DNA from: Brevibacillus parabrevis | GTDB lineage: Bacteria > Bacillota > Bacilli > Brevibacillales > Brevibacillaceae | Direction: 5' to 3' | DNA: 64,000 bases | Assembly: GCF_003710905.1 (NCBI RefSeq) | Contig: NZ_RHHV01000012.1 | Span: 1-64,000 of the forward strand | In this document: positions 24,420-32,132 of the stretch, piece after piece | Layout of the letters: each line of letters starts with the position of its first letter | Position numbering within the stretch: the first letter of the stretch is position 1 | Notes under the pieces: generated by a model | Database searches by the model: none | The model's input: only the letters and a program-made list of their open reading frames with translations | What the model was told of the DNA's origin: nothing | Position numbers and translations under genes: made by a program

Positions 24420-25334
24420 TTACGTTTGCCGGGCGGTCAACTGGCTGGTCGCCACTGCTTTTGCTTTCGTTTTGCCATATGAAAACAGAAAGCATCCCGC
24501 AATCACGATGCTGCTGCCCACTCCTTGAATCCACGTCATCTGCTCGCCGAGAAACAGGAACGCCAAGATTGAAGTGAAGATCGGATTGAAATTGAGGAAA
24601 AGGCCGGAAGTAGTCGCGCCCAGCTTTTGCACTCCGATGTTCCACAGCACCATGCACACGACCGTGGAGATGACCCCGGTATACAAAAGCGAGCCGACAA
24701 ACGAGCCATTCCAATCAGATACGGCGAAGTCAGCCAGGTTAAAAGGCAGGAGGATCACCAGGCCGAAAACAGCCGAGTAAAGAATCGACATCATCGGAGT
24801 CGTCTTCGTCATGGCCCATTTGCTGCAAATCGAGTACACGCCCCAGACGCCAACAGCGGCCAGCATCCACAAATCACCCGAGTTGAACCGCAGGGAGAGC
24901 AAGTAGTCGGCATTGCCTTTGGACAAGACGAGCAGCACGCCTGCGAGCAAGAAAACCATGCAACCGATTTGGAACATGTTGATTCGTTCCTTCAGAAAGA
25001 GAAAAGAAAACAGCGCAATCGAGATCATGTTTAACGTCGAAATCAGTCCGACATTCGTCGCAGTTGTCCTCTCCAGCGCAAGAAATTGAAACAGATTGAA
25101 GAGGACGACACCTGTAACCCCCATCAGTACGAGCGGCAGCACGGCTGCTTTTGGCGGCAAAAGCTTTTTTTCTTTCCACCAGACCATTGGCAACAGACAC
25201 ACGATCGCAATTAGCCAGCGCAGGCTGGTCAACGTAAGCGGGGAAGCGTGCCCGACGAGCGATTTTCCCAGGACGAAGTTTCCGCCCCACAACAGGCTGG
25301 TGAGCAATAGCAACAGTACATAACGATTTGGCAT
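24420..25334 (-). CDS. EamA-family (DMT) exporter
   Basis: ATG 25334 follows AAAGGGGC; ATG 25355, seven codons upstream, is an alternative. About 304 residues with ten hydrophobic helices arranged as two EamA repeats: LLWGGNFVLGKSLVGHASPLT...LRW at the start of repeat 1 and WGVYSICSKWAMTKTTPM at repeat 2. Typical members export amino acids or related metabolites. It is divergent from an Lrp-type regulator 209 bp away, which suggests amino-acid-controlled export. Confidence 0.92.
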   Translation of the reverse strand: MPNRYVLLLLLTSLLWGGNFVLGKSLVGHASPLTLTSLRWLIAIVCLLPMVWWKEKKLLPPKAAVLPLVLMGVTGVVLFNLFQFLALERTTATNVGLISTLNMISIALFSFLFLKERINMFQIGCMVFLLAGVLLVLSKGNADYLLSLRFNSGDLWMLAAVGVWGVYSICSKWAMTKTTPMMSILYSAVFGLVILLPFNLADFAVSDWNGSFVGSLLYTGVISTVVCMVLWNIGVQKLGATTSGLFLNFNPIFTSILAFLFLGEQMTWIQGVGSSIVIAGCFLFSYGKTKAKAVATSQLTARQT

Positions 25335-25543
25335 AGCAAATAGCCCCTTTTTCATGAACGGTGTCGTTTGGAATCAGCTTGTTAATGAACATAACATTTT
25401 TGTTGAACATTCAAAATAAGATTCTGTATAATAAGGAAAATTCGAAATAAAACTCACGTAAAGTATCTGTACAGGAAATTTCATTCGTTACAGACAAGGA
25501 ATCTTTGGCGTTTTTGGAAGAATGAAAAGAGGGTGGTAACCGC

Positions 25544-26047
25544 ATGGAAGCATTTGTAAGCAAGGTGCTGGATCAGGTCGACATTCACATCCTGGATGTG
25601 TTGCAAAAAGATGCGACGATCAGCAATGCCGAACTGGCGCGGAGAGTGAGTTTGTCGCCTCCCGCGACGCATACCCGGGTGAAGCGTCTGGAAGCGGAAG
25701 GCTATATCAATCGGCAAGTGGCGATTTTGGATCAGGAGAAGCTCGGCTTCGACCTTTTGTGCTTCGTGTTTATCAGCACGAACATTCACCAGGAAAAGGA
25801 GCTGGAGACGCTGGAGAGCGCCCTGCGTTCCATGCCGGAGGTGCTGGAATGCCACTGTTTAACCGGGGAGTACGATTACTTGCTCAAGGTCGCCATCAAG
25901 GATCGCAAAGGGTTGGACAGCTTCATCCGCAAGCTGAACCGACTGGGCATTTCCCGGTTGCAGACGAACCTGTCGCTGCGAGAGATCAAATCTTCGACCG
26001 TCTTGCCGATTGCGGCGGAGGAACAGGAACAGCCTGACAGCTTGTAG
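25544..26047 (+). CDS. Lrp/AsnC-family transcriptional regulator
   Basis: 167 residues: N-terminal winged helix (DIHILDVLQKDATISNAELA, RRVSLSPPATHTRVKRLEAE, GYINRQVAILDQEKLGFDLL), then the AsnC/RAM domain (CFVFISTNIHQEKELETLES, PEVLECHCLTGEYDYLLKVA, LQTNLSLREIKSSTVLPI). ATG 25544 is preceded by GAGGGTGGTAACCGC. Lrp proteins sense amino acids as octamers. Divergent orientation makes the EamA exporter its likely target. Confidence 0.94.
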   Translation: MEAFVSKVLDQVDIHILDVLQKDATISNAELARRVSLSPPATHTRVKRLEAEGYINRQVAILDQEKLGFDLLCFVFISTNIHQEKELETLESALRSMPEVLECHCLTGEYDYLLKVAIKDRKGLDSFIRKLNRLGISRLQTNLSLREIKSSTVLPIAAEEQEQPDSL

Positions 26048-26151
26048 GAAGCTTCGGCTGATTTTTCGCAGAAGTCTGTTGATAAAACAGCCGATTTCCG
26101 TAATCATAGAGGGAGAGACAGATGACGAGCAGGAGAAGGAGACCGAGAGAA

Positions 26152-26946
26152 ATGGCAATCAAAGCGGTTTTATTTGATCTGGACGATACGTTACTGTGGG
26201 ATGAGCGCAGTGTAAAAGAGGCGTTTCAGGCGACTTGCGCGGAAGCTGCCAAGCATTACGAGCTGGACGGGGAACGTCTGGAAGCGGCCGTGCGCCAGGA
26301 AGCACGGGCGATGTACGAAGCGTTTGAATCATTTCCTTTTACGAAAATGATTGGCATTAACCCGTTCGAAGGGCTGTGGGCGCAATTTGCAGAAGGCAAG
26401 CAGCAGGAATTTCGCCAACTGCAATCGTTCGTTCCGACGTATCGGAAGGAAGCCTGGACGCGCGGCCTGCGTGCGCTTGGCATAGAAGACGAGGCGCTTG
26501 GACACAAACTGGGAGAGCTGTTCGTCGCTGAGCGGAGAAGCCGCCCGATCGTCTATGAAGAAACGTTCGAAGTGCTGGACCAGTTGAAAGCGAAGTACAA
26601 GCTGTTGCTGCTCACAAACGGTTCGCCTGACTTGCAAAAGGAAAAGCTGGCTGGCGTGCCAAACCTCGCCGCTTATTTCGACCATATCGTCATCTCCGGC
26701 GATTTTGGACGAGGCAAGCCCGCGGCGGAAATTTTTGAACATGCGATGAGCCTGCTGGGCATTACAGCGGAAGAGGGCGTCATGATCGGCGACAAGCTGA
26801 CGACGGATATTCAAGGCTCGAATGCAGTCGGCATGCGCAACATGTGGATCAATCGGCACGGCGCGACTTTGGCGGGGGATATCGCCCCTGTGCACGAAAT
26901 CGTGAGCTTGCGCGAGATTCAGACGATTCTCGATACAGTGGAGTAA
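26152..26946 (+). CDS. HAD-family hydrolase
   Basis: ATG 26152 gives 264 residues starting MAIKAVLFDLDDTLLWDE; a longer start at 26122 adds an Arg-rich stretch, so the shorter form is preferred. HAD motifs: I, DLDDTLL (nucleophile and acid Asp); II, LLLLTNGSP; III, the Lys of GRGKPAAEIF; IV, GDKLTTDIQGS. The cap is helical (C1). Similar Firmicute enzymes dephosphorylate sugar phosphates or nucleotides. A strong terminator follows. Confidence 0.93.
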   Translation: MAIKAVLFDLDDTLLWDERSVKEAFQATCAEAAKHYELDGERLEAAVRQEARAMYEAFESFPFTKMIGINPFEGLWAQFAEGKQQEFRQLQSFVPTYRKEAWTRGLRALGIEDEALGHKLGELFVAERRSRPIVYEETFEVLDQLKAKYKLLLLTNGSPDLQKEKLAGVPNLAAYFDHIVISGDFGRGKPAAEIFEHAMSLLGITAEEGVMIGDKLTTDIQGSNAVGMRNMWINRHGATLAGDIAPVHEIVSLREIQTILDTVE

Positions 26947-26975
26947 CACGGCTCCATTCACGTGGAAAAGACAAG

Positions 26976-27001
26976 CCCGCCAAACGCTTTGGCGGGTTTT
27001 T
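26976..27001 (+). terminator. Intrinsic terminator of the HAD gene
   Basis: CCCGCCAAA-CGC-TTTGGCGGG is followed by TTTTT. Confidence 0.9.
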
Positions 27002-27038
27002 GTCGTGAAGAAGCTGATTTTTTCAAAGCATCCGAAAG

Positions 27039-27081
27039 TGTGATGTTTATCACCACGCCCAAGTCGCAGCCGCCGTATGAT
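27039..27081 (+). promoter_or_regulatory. Fnr box and -10 of hcp
   Basis: TGTGATGTTTATCACC (27039-27054) matches the Crp/Fnr palindrome TGTGA-N6-TCACA with one mismatch. A -10 TATGAT (27076-27081) puts transcription start near 27088, so the box centre is at about -41.5, the class II activator position. Confidence 0.8.
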
Positions 27082-27119
27082 CAAGAGGAAGATCAGCCAA
27101 CACAGAGGAGGAAATAAAG

Positions 27120-28412
27120 ATGTTTTGTTATCAATGTGAGCAAACACCGACGGGCGGCTGCAAGGTAATCGGCGTATGTGGCAAAAACGAGGAATTGGCG
27201 AGCATCCAGGACACGATCATTTTTGCCCTGAAAGGAATCGCCGCCTATGCGACACATGCGAGACAATTGGGGTACATCGATCCGGAAGTGGATGGGATCA
27301 CGCAGGAAGCTTTATATTTCACGCTGACAAACGTTAACTTTAACTTAGAGGAACACTTGCAAATGGCAATGAAAGTCGGGGGCGCAGCCATCAAAGTGAT
27401 GGAATTGCTGGACAAGGCGCACACAGATCGCTTTGGCATTCCAGAGCCGATTACCGTCTCCCAGAACAAAATCGAGGGACACTGCATCGTTGTGACCGGG
27501 CACAATCTGTTTGCGCTGCGGGAATTGTTGGAGCAGACCGCAGGCAAAGGCATCAATATATACACCCACTCGGAGATGCTGCCAGCGCACGGTTATCCCG
27601 AACTGAAGAAGTACCCGCATCTGAAAGGCAATATCGGCAAAGCGTGGTTTGACCAACGGAGATTGTTTGAAGAGTTTCCGGGGGCGATCCTGGCGACGAC
27701 CAACTGTGTGATGCCGATCAAAGGCACTTATGCGGACCGCTTCTTCTCCTACGATATTACGGGGCTTGAGGGCGTGACCAAAATTGAACACGACGATTTT
27801 ACGCCACTCATCGAACGCGCGCTTGCCTTGCCAAAAGCCCATATCGAATCGGAGCAGACGCTGACGACCGGGTTTCATCACGAGACGGTATTGGGAATCG
27901 CGCCGGAAATCATCGATGCCGTCAAGGCTGGGCAGATCAAACGCTTTTTCGTCATCGCCGGATGTGATGCGCCAGGCAAAGGCGGCGACTACTATCGGGA
28001 ATTGGCTACTTCCTTGCCGCCAGAAACCGTCATCCTGACGACTTCCTGTGGCAAGTTCCGCTTCAACGATGTGGATTACGGCGTCGTTCCGGGCACCAAT
28101 ATTCCGCGCTACATCGACCTGGGGCAGTGCAACAATTCCGGTTCTACAGTCAAGATCGCGACAGCGCTGGCAGAAGCGTTTGGCTGCGGGGTCAATGAAT
28201 TGCCTGTGAGCATCGTCCTCTCCTGGTTTGAGCAAAAGGCCGTCGCAATTTTGCTCGGATTGTTCAGCCTGGGCATTCAAGATATCCGAATCGGTCCCAA
28301 GCTGCCGGAGTTTATCCAGCCAGGCGTGCTCAACGTCCTTCAAGATTTGTTCCGGATCAAATTGATTGGCGATGCGCAAGAAGACATGAAAGAAATGCTC
28401 GGCGTGCATTAA
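27120..28412 (+). CDS. hcp: Hydroxylamine reductase / hybrid-cluster protein (short class)
   Basis: 430 residues, about 110 shorter than the classic Hcp; this matches the short class that lacks part of the N-terminal helical region. The N-terminal cluster motif is C3-x2-C6-x7-C14-x5-C20. Hybrid-cluster ligands are recognisable in IEGHCIVVTGHN, ATTNCVMP, VIAGCDAPGKGG, TTSCGKFRF and DLGQCNNSGS plus the Glu/Lys of VLSWFEQKAV. Hcp reduces hydroxylamine to ammonia and, in bacteria, mainly protects from nitric oxide. It is cytosolic. Fnr control and nearby nitrate genes fit that role. ATG follows GAGGAGGAAATAAAG. Confidence 0.95.
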   Translation: MFCYQCEQTPTGGCKVIGVCGKNEELASIQDTIIFALKGIAAYATHARQLGYIDPEVDGITQEALYFTLTNVNFNLEEHLQMAMKVGGAAIKVMELLDKAHTDRFGIPEPITVSQNKIEGHCIVVTGHNLFALRELLEQTAGKGINIYTHSEMLPAHGYPELKKYPHLKGNIGKAWFDQRRLFEEFPGAILATTNCVMPIKGTYADRFFSYDITGLEGVTKIEHDDFTPLIERALALPKAHIESEQTLTTGFHHETVLGIAPEIIDAVKAGQIKRFFVIAGCDAPGKGGDYYRELATSLPPETVILTTSCGKFRFNDVDYGVVPGTNIPRYIDLGQCNNSGSTVKIATALAEAFGCGVNELPVSIVLSWFEQKAVAILLGLFSLGIQDIRIGPKLPEFIQPGVLNVLQDLFRIKLIGDAQEDMKEMLGVH

Positions 28413-28423
28413 TGGCAGGAAAA

Positions 28424-28455
28424 GATGGCTGTCCCTTGTGGGGCGGTCATTTTTC
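28424..28455 (+). terminator. Probable terminator of hcp
   Basis: ATGGCTGTCCC-TTGT-GGGGCGGTCAT followed by TTTTC, just after the hcp stop. Confidence 0.65.
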
Positions 28456-28494
28456 TTTGTTTGCCGAAAAAAGGAGGGGGCGCAAGGGGGAAGG

Positions 28495-28537
28495 TGTGAC
28501 GTACTTAACAGCGTCTCTCCCTCTTTTCCATTACAGT
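28495..28537 (+). promoter_or_regulatory. Degenerate Fnr box and -10 before a hemerythrin gene
   Basis: TGTGACGTACTTAACA (28495-28510) has a perfect left half and a weak right half. TACAGT at 28532-28537 gives a start near 28544, again placing the box at about -41.5. Confidence 0.55.
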
Positions 28538-28567
28538 AGATTTGTGAAAAGAAAAGGGAGGGGAAGC

Positions 28568-29077
28568 ATGATGCCGTTTGGATGTTCCATGGGAATGACT
28601 CCGGAAGAAAACGCTCTTTGTGCCGCTTTAACCCAACTGAAAACAGAACACGGTCCGCTCGTGGAAAAAATGGTGGAACTTCAGCGACTTGCCACACAGT
28701 TTGTGGCTGCCGACGCGATTCGCAAAGAAGAATTGCTAACGGAACTGCAAACGAACGCAAACGCCTTTATTGCCGAGCTTGAGCCTCACTCCGCGAAGGA
28801 AGAAGACGTATTGTTTACGATGATGGCCAAGTATGTCGGGAGGGAGGCGGGGCCTATTGCCGTGATGGAATACGAGCACGAACAGGCGAAACGCTTTCTG
28901 AACCGCTTTTTGGAGGATGGGTTCCCTGACTATTTGCAAAGCGCTGTCGAGGTTTTGCTCCAGCATTTTCAAAAAGAAGAGCAAGTGCTGTTTCCCATGG
29001 CTCAAAAGCTGCTGAATGAAGAGGAAAAACAGGAGCTTCTGGAAAAAATCGCGCCGCAACACCCAGAGCGCTTGTGA
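28568..29077 (+). CDS. Hemerythrin-like (HHE) domain protein
   Basis: ATG 28568, behind AAGGGAGGGG, gives 169 residues. Iron-ligand candidates occur in order along a helical bundle: TEHGPLVEKMVEL, ELEPHSAKEEDVLF, VMEYEHEQAKRFL, LLQHFQKEEQVLFPMA. HHE proteins hold a di-iron centre that binds O2 or NO. The position between hcp and narK and an Fnr-like box suggest a role in NO handling or di-iron repair during nitrate respiration. A longer frame to 28412 lacks a binding site. Confidence 0.9.
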   Translation: MMPFGCSMGMTPEENALCAALTQLKTEHGPLVEKMVELQRLATQFVAADAIRKEELLTELQTNANAFIAELEPHSAKEEDVLFTMMAKYVGREAGPIAVMEYEHEQAKRFLNRFLEDGFPDYLQSAVEVLLQHFQKEEQVLFPMAQKLLNEEEKQELLEKIAPQHPERL

Positions 29078-29097
29078 GCACAGCGAAGGCAAGCCCT

Positions 29098-29352
29098 CTA
29101 GTCAACCAAGCTGTGCTCGATGAATTGCTCTTCAAGTGCTTTCAAATCGTGCGCCCAAAACTTGATGACTTCCAGGGCAATCTGGTGTTGAAGCTCCGCC
29201 TTGCTTGTCAGCTGGAGAACCACCTTTTTCCGATAGTCGGAATGGATGCTGTAAAACGTACAGTCTGCCTGCTGTCCCTGGATCGACAGCTGCTTGTAAT
29301 AGGGAAAGCCGCATAGAAAAAAGACATCTTGTATATCGGCAATTGTCATCAT
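29098..29352 (-). CDS. Hypothetical protein, probably Fnr-controlled
   Basis: ATG 29352 follows GAGGTGACATGAG. The 84-residue product (DIQDVFFLCGFPYYKQLSIQ, ...DYRKKVVLQLTSKAELQHQI, ALEVIKFWAHDLKALEEQF) is alpha/beta with a C-terminal helix; no family was recognised. It converges on the hemerythrin gene and diverges from narK; an Fnr-type palindrome sits at about -41.5 from a plausible -10 (TATGCT, minus strand 29389-29384). It may be a small anaerobic-metabolism protein. Confidence 0.65.
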   Translation of the reverse strand: MMTIADIQDVFFLCGFPYYKQLSIQGQQADCTFYSIHSDYRKKVVLQLTSKAELQHQIALEVIKFWAHDLKALEEQFIEHSLVD

Positions 29353-29411
29353 CTCATGTCACCTCGAACTCAGTCGTGCCCCAAGCATAGGTCAAGACAA
29401 GCTGGATTGAC

Positions 29412-29427
29412 TGTGCGTACGATCACA
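29412..29427 (-). promoter_or_regulatory. Fnr-like box for the minus-strand gene
   Basis: TGTGCGTACGATCACA is a near-perfect palindrome. Its centre (29419.5) is about 42 bp from the start predicted from the minus-strand -10 TATGCT at 29384-29389. It also lies 48 bp from the narK Fnr box and could serve both directions. Confidence 0.6.
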
Positions 29428-29459
29428 CGGTTCCAAACGATTTTGTGAATGAGCGCGAT

Positions 29460-29502
29460 TGTGATTTTCCTCACAACGAAGCGTCGAGGATGAGGATAAG
29501 GT
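29460..29502 (+). promoter_or_regulatory. Fnr box of narK
   Basis: TGTGATTTTCCTCACA (29460-29475) is a perfect TGTGA-N6-TCACA site. A weak -10 lies in GGATAAGGT (29494-29502), consistent with activation from about -41.5 and a start near 29509. Confidence 0.85.
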
Positions 29503-29522
29503 AAAAAGGGGGATGAGCATTG

Positions 29523-29573
29523 GGAGTTCGGCCTGACACAGAAACATCCTCGTCTGGCCGACTCCGTTTTTTT
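29523..29573 (+). terminator. Terminator-like hairpin in the narK leader (attenuator or small-RNA end)
   Basis: GGAGTTCGGCC (29523-29533) pairs with GGCCGACTCC (29556-29565), followed by G and seven T (29567-29573). It lies between the Fnr-dependent start near 29509 and the narK ATG at 29598, so transcripts should stop unless antitermination occurs. Confidence 0.75.
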
Positions 29574-29597
29574 CCTAACGAAAAGGAGTGGTGATAG

Positions 29598-31127
29598 ATG
29601 GTTCGCAAAATTCAGCTACCCTTGCAAACATTCAGCCTCGTTGCTGGATTCATGGTCTGGGTCATCTTGTCTTCTTTGATGCCGTTTATGAAAGAGGAAT
29701 TGCAATTGTCAGCAGGACAAATCGCCTGGATTACGGCGATACCTGTCTTGCTAGGCTCCTTGTTGCGTATTCCGATTGGCTATTATACGAATCGCTTCGG
29801 GGCGAGACTGCTGTTTACCGTCAGCTTTCTTCTGCTGCTCGTGCCTGTGTACTACATAAGTGAAGCACGTTCGGCGGCGGATTTGATGATCGGAGGGTTT
29901 TTTCTGGGGATTGGCGGCGCGATCTTCTCGGTAGGCGTGACTTCCTTGCCCAAATATTATCCGAAGGAAAAGCACGGCTTCGTCAACGGCATTTACGGAG
30001 TAGGCAATGCCGGGACCGCGCTCTCCACGTTTTTCGCGCCCATCGTGGCGAAGCAGATTGGCTGGTCGGGCACTGTGAAGCTTTATCTGGGGTTGCTCGT
30101 GCTGTTTGCACTCCTTAACTTCGTCTGGGGCGACCGTAAAGAAACGCGGGTTAAGACTCCCGTGATGGAGCAGATCAAAGGGGTTTACCGAAATGAAAAG
30201 CTGTGGTTTCTCAGCCTGTTTTACTTTATTACGTTTGGCTCGTTCGTCGCTTTTACCGTCTATTTGCCAAACTTTCTCGTCAGCAGCTTCGGGTTGGATA
30301 AAATAGACGCGGGCATGCGGACAGCCGGATTCATTGCGCTGGCCACCATCGCCCGGCCGCTGGGAGGCTGGCTCGGAGATCGCTTCAATGCTTTGAAGGT
30401 GTTAATGGTGGTCTTTGCCGGACTGAGCTTGTTCGGGGTCGTTCTGTCGTTCTCGCCGTCGTTGCAGCTGTATTCGATCGGGTGCCTGGCGATTGCTGTC
30501 TGCGCGGGAATCGGGAACGGGACGATTTTCAAAATGGTTCCGTACTACTTTTCCAAGCAAGCCGGGATCGTCAACGGGATCGTTTCCGCGATGGGCGGGC
30601 TTGGCGGATTTTTCCCGCCATTGATTCTCTCGCTATTATTTAGCCTTACAGGTCACTACGCTATCGGGTTCATGGCCTTGTCCGAGGTAGCGTTAGCCAG
30701 TCTGATCCTCGTCTTCTGGATGTACTATCAGGAAAAAATGCAGTTGGCCAAAACGATCGTCGACAACACGGGAGAAGCCATCGTCATCACCGATACGAAA
30801 GGGATCATCCGCGATGTAAATCCCGCTTTTTCTGCGGTGACGGGCTACGAGCGTCATGAAGTGGTCGGCAAAAATCCGAAGCTGTTAAAATCCGGGATGC
30901 AGGAACCTGGCTTCTACCAGCAGATGTGGCAGCAGATTGCCGCCACAGGCTTTTGGCAGGGCGAAATCTGGAACAGGCGCAAGAGCGGCGAGGTTTATCG
31001 CCAATGGCTGACGATCAGCTCGATCCGGGATGAAGCGGGAGACGTCCAGTATTACGCAGGCATGTTTACCGAGTTGACACCACAACAGCTTCAACCAGGC
31101 AATCCGGCAGTTTCTGCGACCAGCTAG
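29598..31127 (+). CDS. narK: NarK-type nitrate/nitrite transporter fused to a C-terminal PAS domain
   Basis: 509 residues. Residues 1-385 form a 12-helix MFS transporter of the nitrate/nitrite family: PVLLGSLLRIPIGYYTNRFG, GVTSLPKYYPKEKHGFVNGI, YGVGNAGTA (first nitrate signature) and GIVNGIVSAMGGLGGFFPP (second). Residues 388-495 are a PAS domain: IVDNTGEAIVITDTKGIIRD, VNPAFSAVTGYERHEVVGKN, EIWNRRKSGEVYRQWLTISS, IRDEAG. Ordinary NarK ends after helix 12 (about 400 residues). The PAS domain faces the cytoplasm and may sense redox, O2 or haem and gate transport. ATG follows AAAAGGAG. An Fnr box and an attenuator precede it. Confidence 0.93.
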   Translation: MVRKIQLPLQTFSLVAGFMVWVILSSLMPFMKEELQLSAGQIAWITAIPVLLGSLLRIPIGYYTNRFGARLLFTVSFLLLLVPVYYISEARSAADLMIGGFFLGIGGAIFSVGVTSLPKYYPKEKHGFVNGIYGVGNAGTALSTFFAPIVAKQIGWSGTVKLYLGLLVLFALLNFVWGDRKETRVKTPVMEQIKGVYRNEKLWFLSLFYFITFGSFVAFTVYLPNFLVSSFGLDKIDAGMRTAGFIALATIARPLGGWLGDRFNALKVLMVVFAGLSLFGVVLSFSPSLQLYSIGCLAIAVCAGIGNGTIFKMVPYYFSKQAGIVNGIVSAMGGLGGFFPPLILSLLFSLTGHYAIGFMALSEVALASLILVFWMYYQEKMQLAKTIVDNTGEAIVITDTKGIIRDVNPAFSAVTGYERHEVVGKNPKLLKSGMQEPGFYQQMWQQIAATGFWQGEIWNRRKSGEVYRQWLTISSIRDEAGDVQYYAGMFTELTPQQLQPGNPAVSATS

Positions 31128-31130
31128 AAA

Positions 31131-31165
31131 AAAAGGCAGCCATGTTCGCGTGGCTGTCTTTTTTA
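31131..31165 (+). terminator. Terminator of narK
   Basis: GGCAGCCA-TGTTCGCG-TGGCTGTC, flanked by an A-run and TTTTTT. Confidence 0.85.
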
Positions 31166-31168
31166 TAC

Positions 31169-31221
31169 AAAAAAACGCTGCACGCGCTCTCCTGCTTGGA
31201 GGAGACAAACGGTGCAGCGTT
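31169..31221 (-). terminator. Terminator of fnr
   Basis: On the minus strand CGCTGCAC...GTGCAGCG is followed by TTTTTTT; a smaller inner stem (CTCC/GGAG) sits in the loop. Confidence 0.8.
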
Positions 31222-31226
31222 CGTTG

Positions 31227-31931
31227 TTACATTTGGCAAATTTCCGGCGGGCAATCGTCACAACAGATTGCTTCTTTCAAATACTCCACATCTTTGATCA
31301 ACAGGTATCCGTGCGGCATGATCTCGATGACATCCAGCTTTTTCAAATCGGCGAGCATCCGGTTGACGCTTTCGCGGGTGAGGCCGATGAATTGGGCAAG
31401 ATCGCGATTGGTGAGAGAAAGCTTGATGAGAATGCCGTCCTCTCGTTCTTCTCCGTACGTATTGCTCATGCGGATCAGCGTGGAGTAAAAGGCTCCGATT
31501 TTGCCGTTCAACAGCAAGTCGCGGAACTTGGATTGGATTCTCCGGTTCATGATGGCCATCCAGCGCAAAAAGTCGACGCAAAACTCACCGTTTTCCAAGA
31601 GCAGCTTCTCCAGTGCGCTCCGCTGGATGACGTTGACCTCGCCCGGCTCGTGCATGGTCGCTGTAGACGTATAAGTAACGCCTGACTCAAAAAGCCCGAC
31701 CATTCCGACCAGCTCGCCTGGCCCAAATACTTGCAAGGTCAATTCCTTGCCGTCGGCTGTCGCTTTGGTCAGCTTGATTTGTCCTGATTCCAGCAAGTAC
31801 AACTTATCTGCAACTTCCCCATCGATAAACAGGACGGACTCTGTAGGGGACATTTTTTTCTTCGTGCCGATTTGTGCCAATTGATGAACAAAAGCAGGAG
31901 AAACCTGCTCAATAAACGTGAGACTTTTCAT
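31227..31931 (-). CDS. fnr: Anaerobic regulator Fnr (B. subtilis type)
   Basis: ATG 31931 follows AGAGGTG; a GTG four codons upstream is also possible. 234 residues: cyclic-nucleotide-binding fold (VLFIDGEVADKLYLLESGQI, VFGPGELVGMVGLFESG), dimerisation helix, and Crp-type helix-turn-helix (TNRDLAQFIGLTRESVNRML, ADLKKLDVIE). The protein ends AICCDDCPPEICQM: the C-terminal cysteine cluster that holds the 4Fe-4S cluster in Bacillus Fnr, unlike E. coli Fnr, whose cysteines are N-terminal. It activates anaerobic promoters through TGTGA-N6-TCACA sites, of which this window has several. Confidence 0.95.
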   Translation of the reverse strand: MKSLTFIEQVSPAFVHQLAQIGTKKKMSPTESVLFIDGEVADKLYLLESGQIKLTKATADGKELTLQVFGPGELVGMVGLFESGVTYTSTATMHEPGEVNVIQRSALEKLLLENGEFCVDFLRWMAIMNRRIQSKFRDLLLNGKIGAFYSTLIRMSNTYGEEREDGILIKLSLTNRDLAQFIGLTRESVNRMLADLKKLDVIEIMPHGYLLIKDVEYLKEAICCDDCPPEICQM

Positions 31932-32044
31932 GAATCGTTGCACCTCTGCTTTCCTTGCCGCTCTGCTCTCGCATAACCTGCTGCCCCATTATAGCACGGA
32001 GATTTTGACAAAGGCGTGTCATCTTCTGGGCGATCGCATGCAGG

Positions 32045-32087
32045 TGTGAGGTATGTCACTTTGGAGCGCCAGCGGCCTTGTTACAAT
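32045..32087 (+). promoter_or_regulatory. Fnr box and -10 of the nitrate-reductase-like operon
   Basis: TGTGAGGTATGTCACT (32045-32060) with one mismatch, then TACAAT (32082-32087). The start falls near 32094 and the box centre at about -41.5. A minus-strand TATAAT (31993-31988) that could drive fnr lies on the other side. Confidence 0.85.
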
Positions 32088-32132
32088 AAAGCCAACGATC
32101 GACAAAGCTTTGTACCAGAGGAGGTTGTTCGC

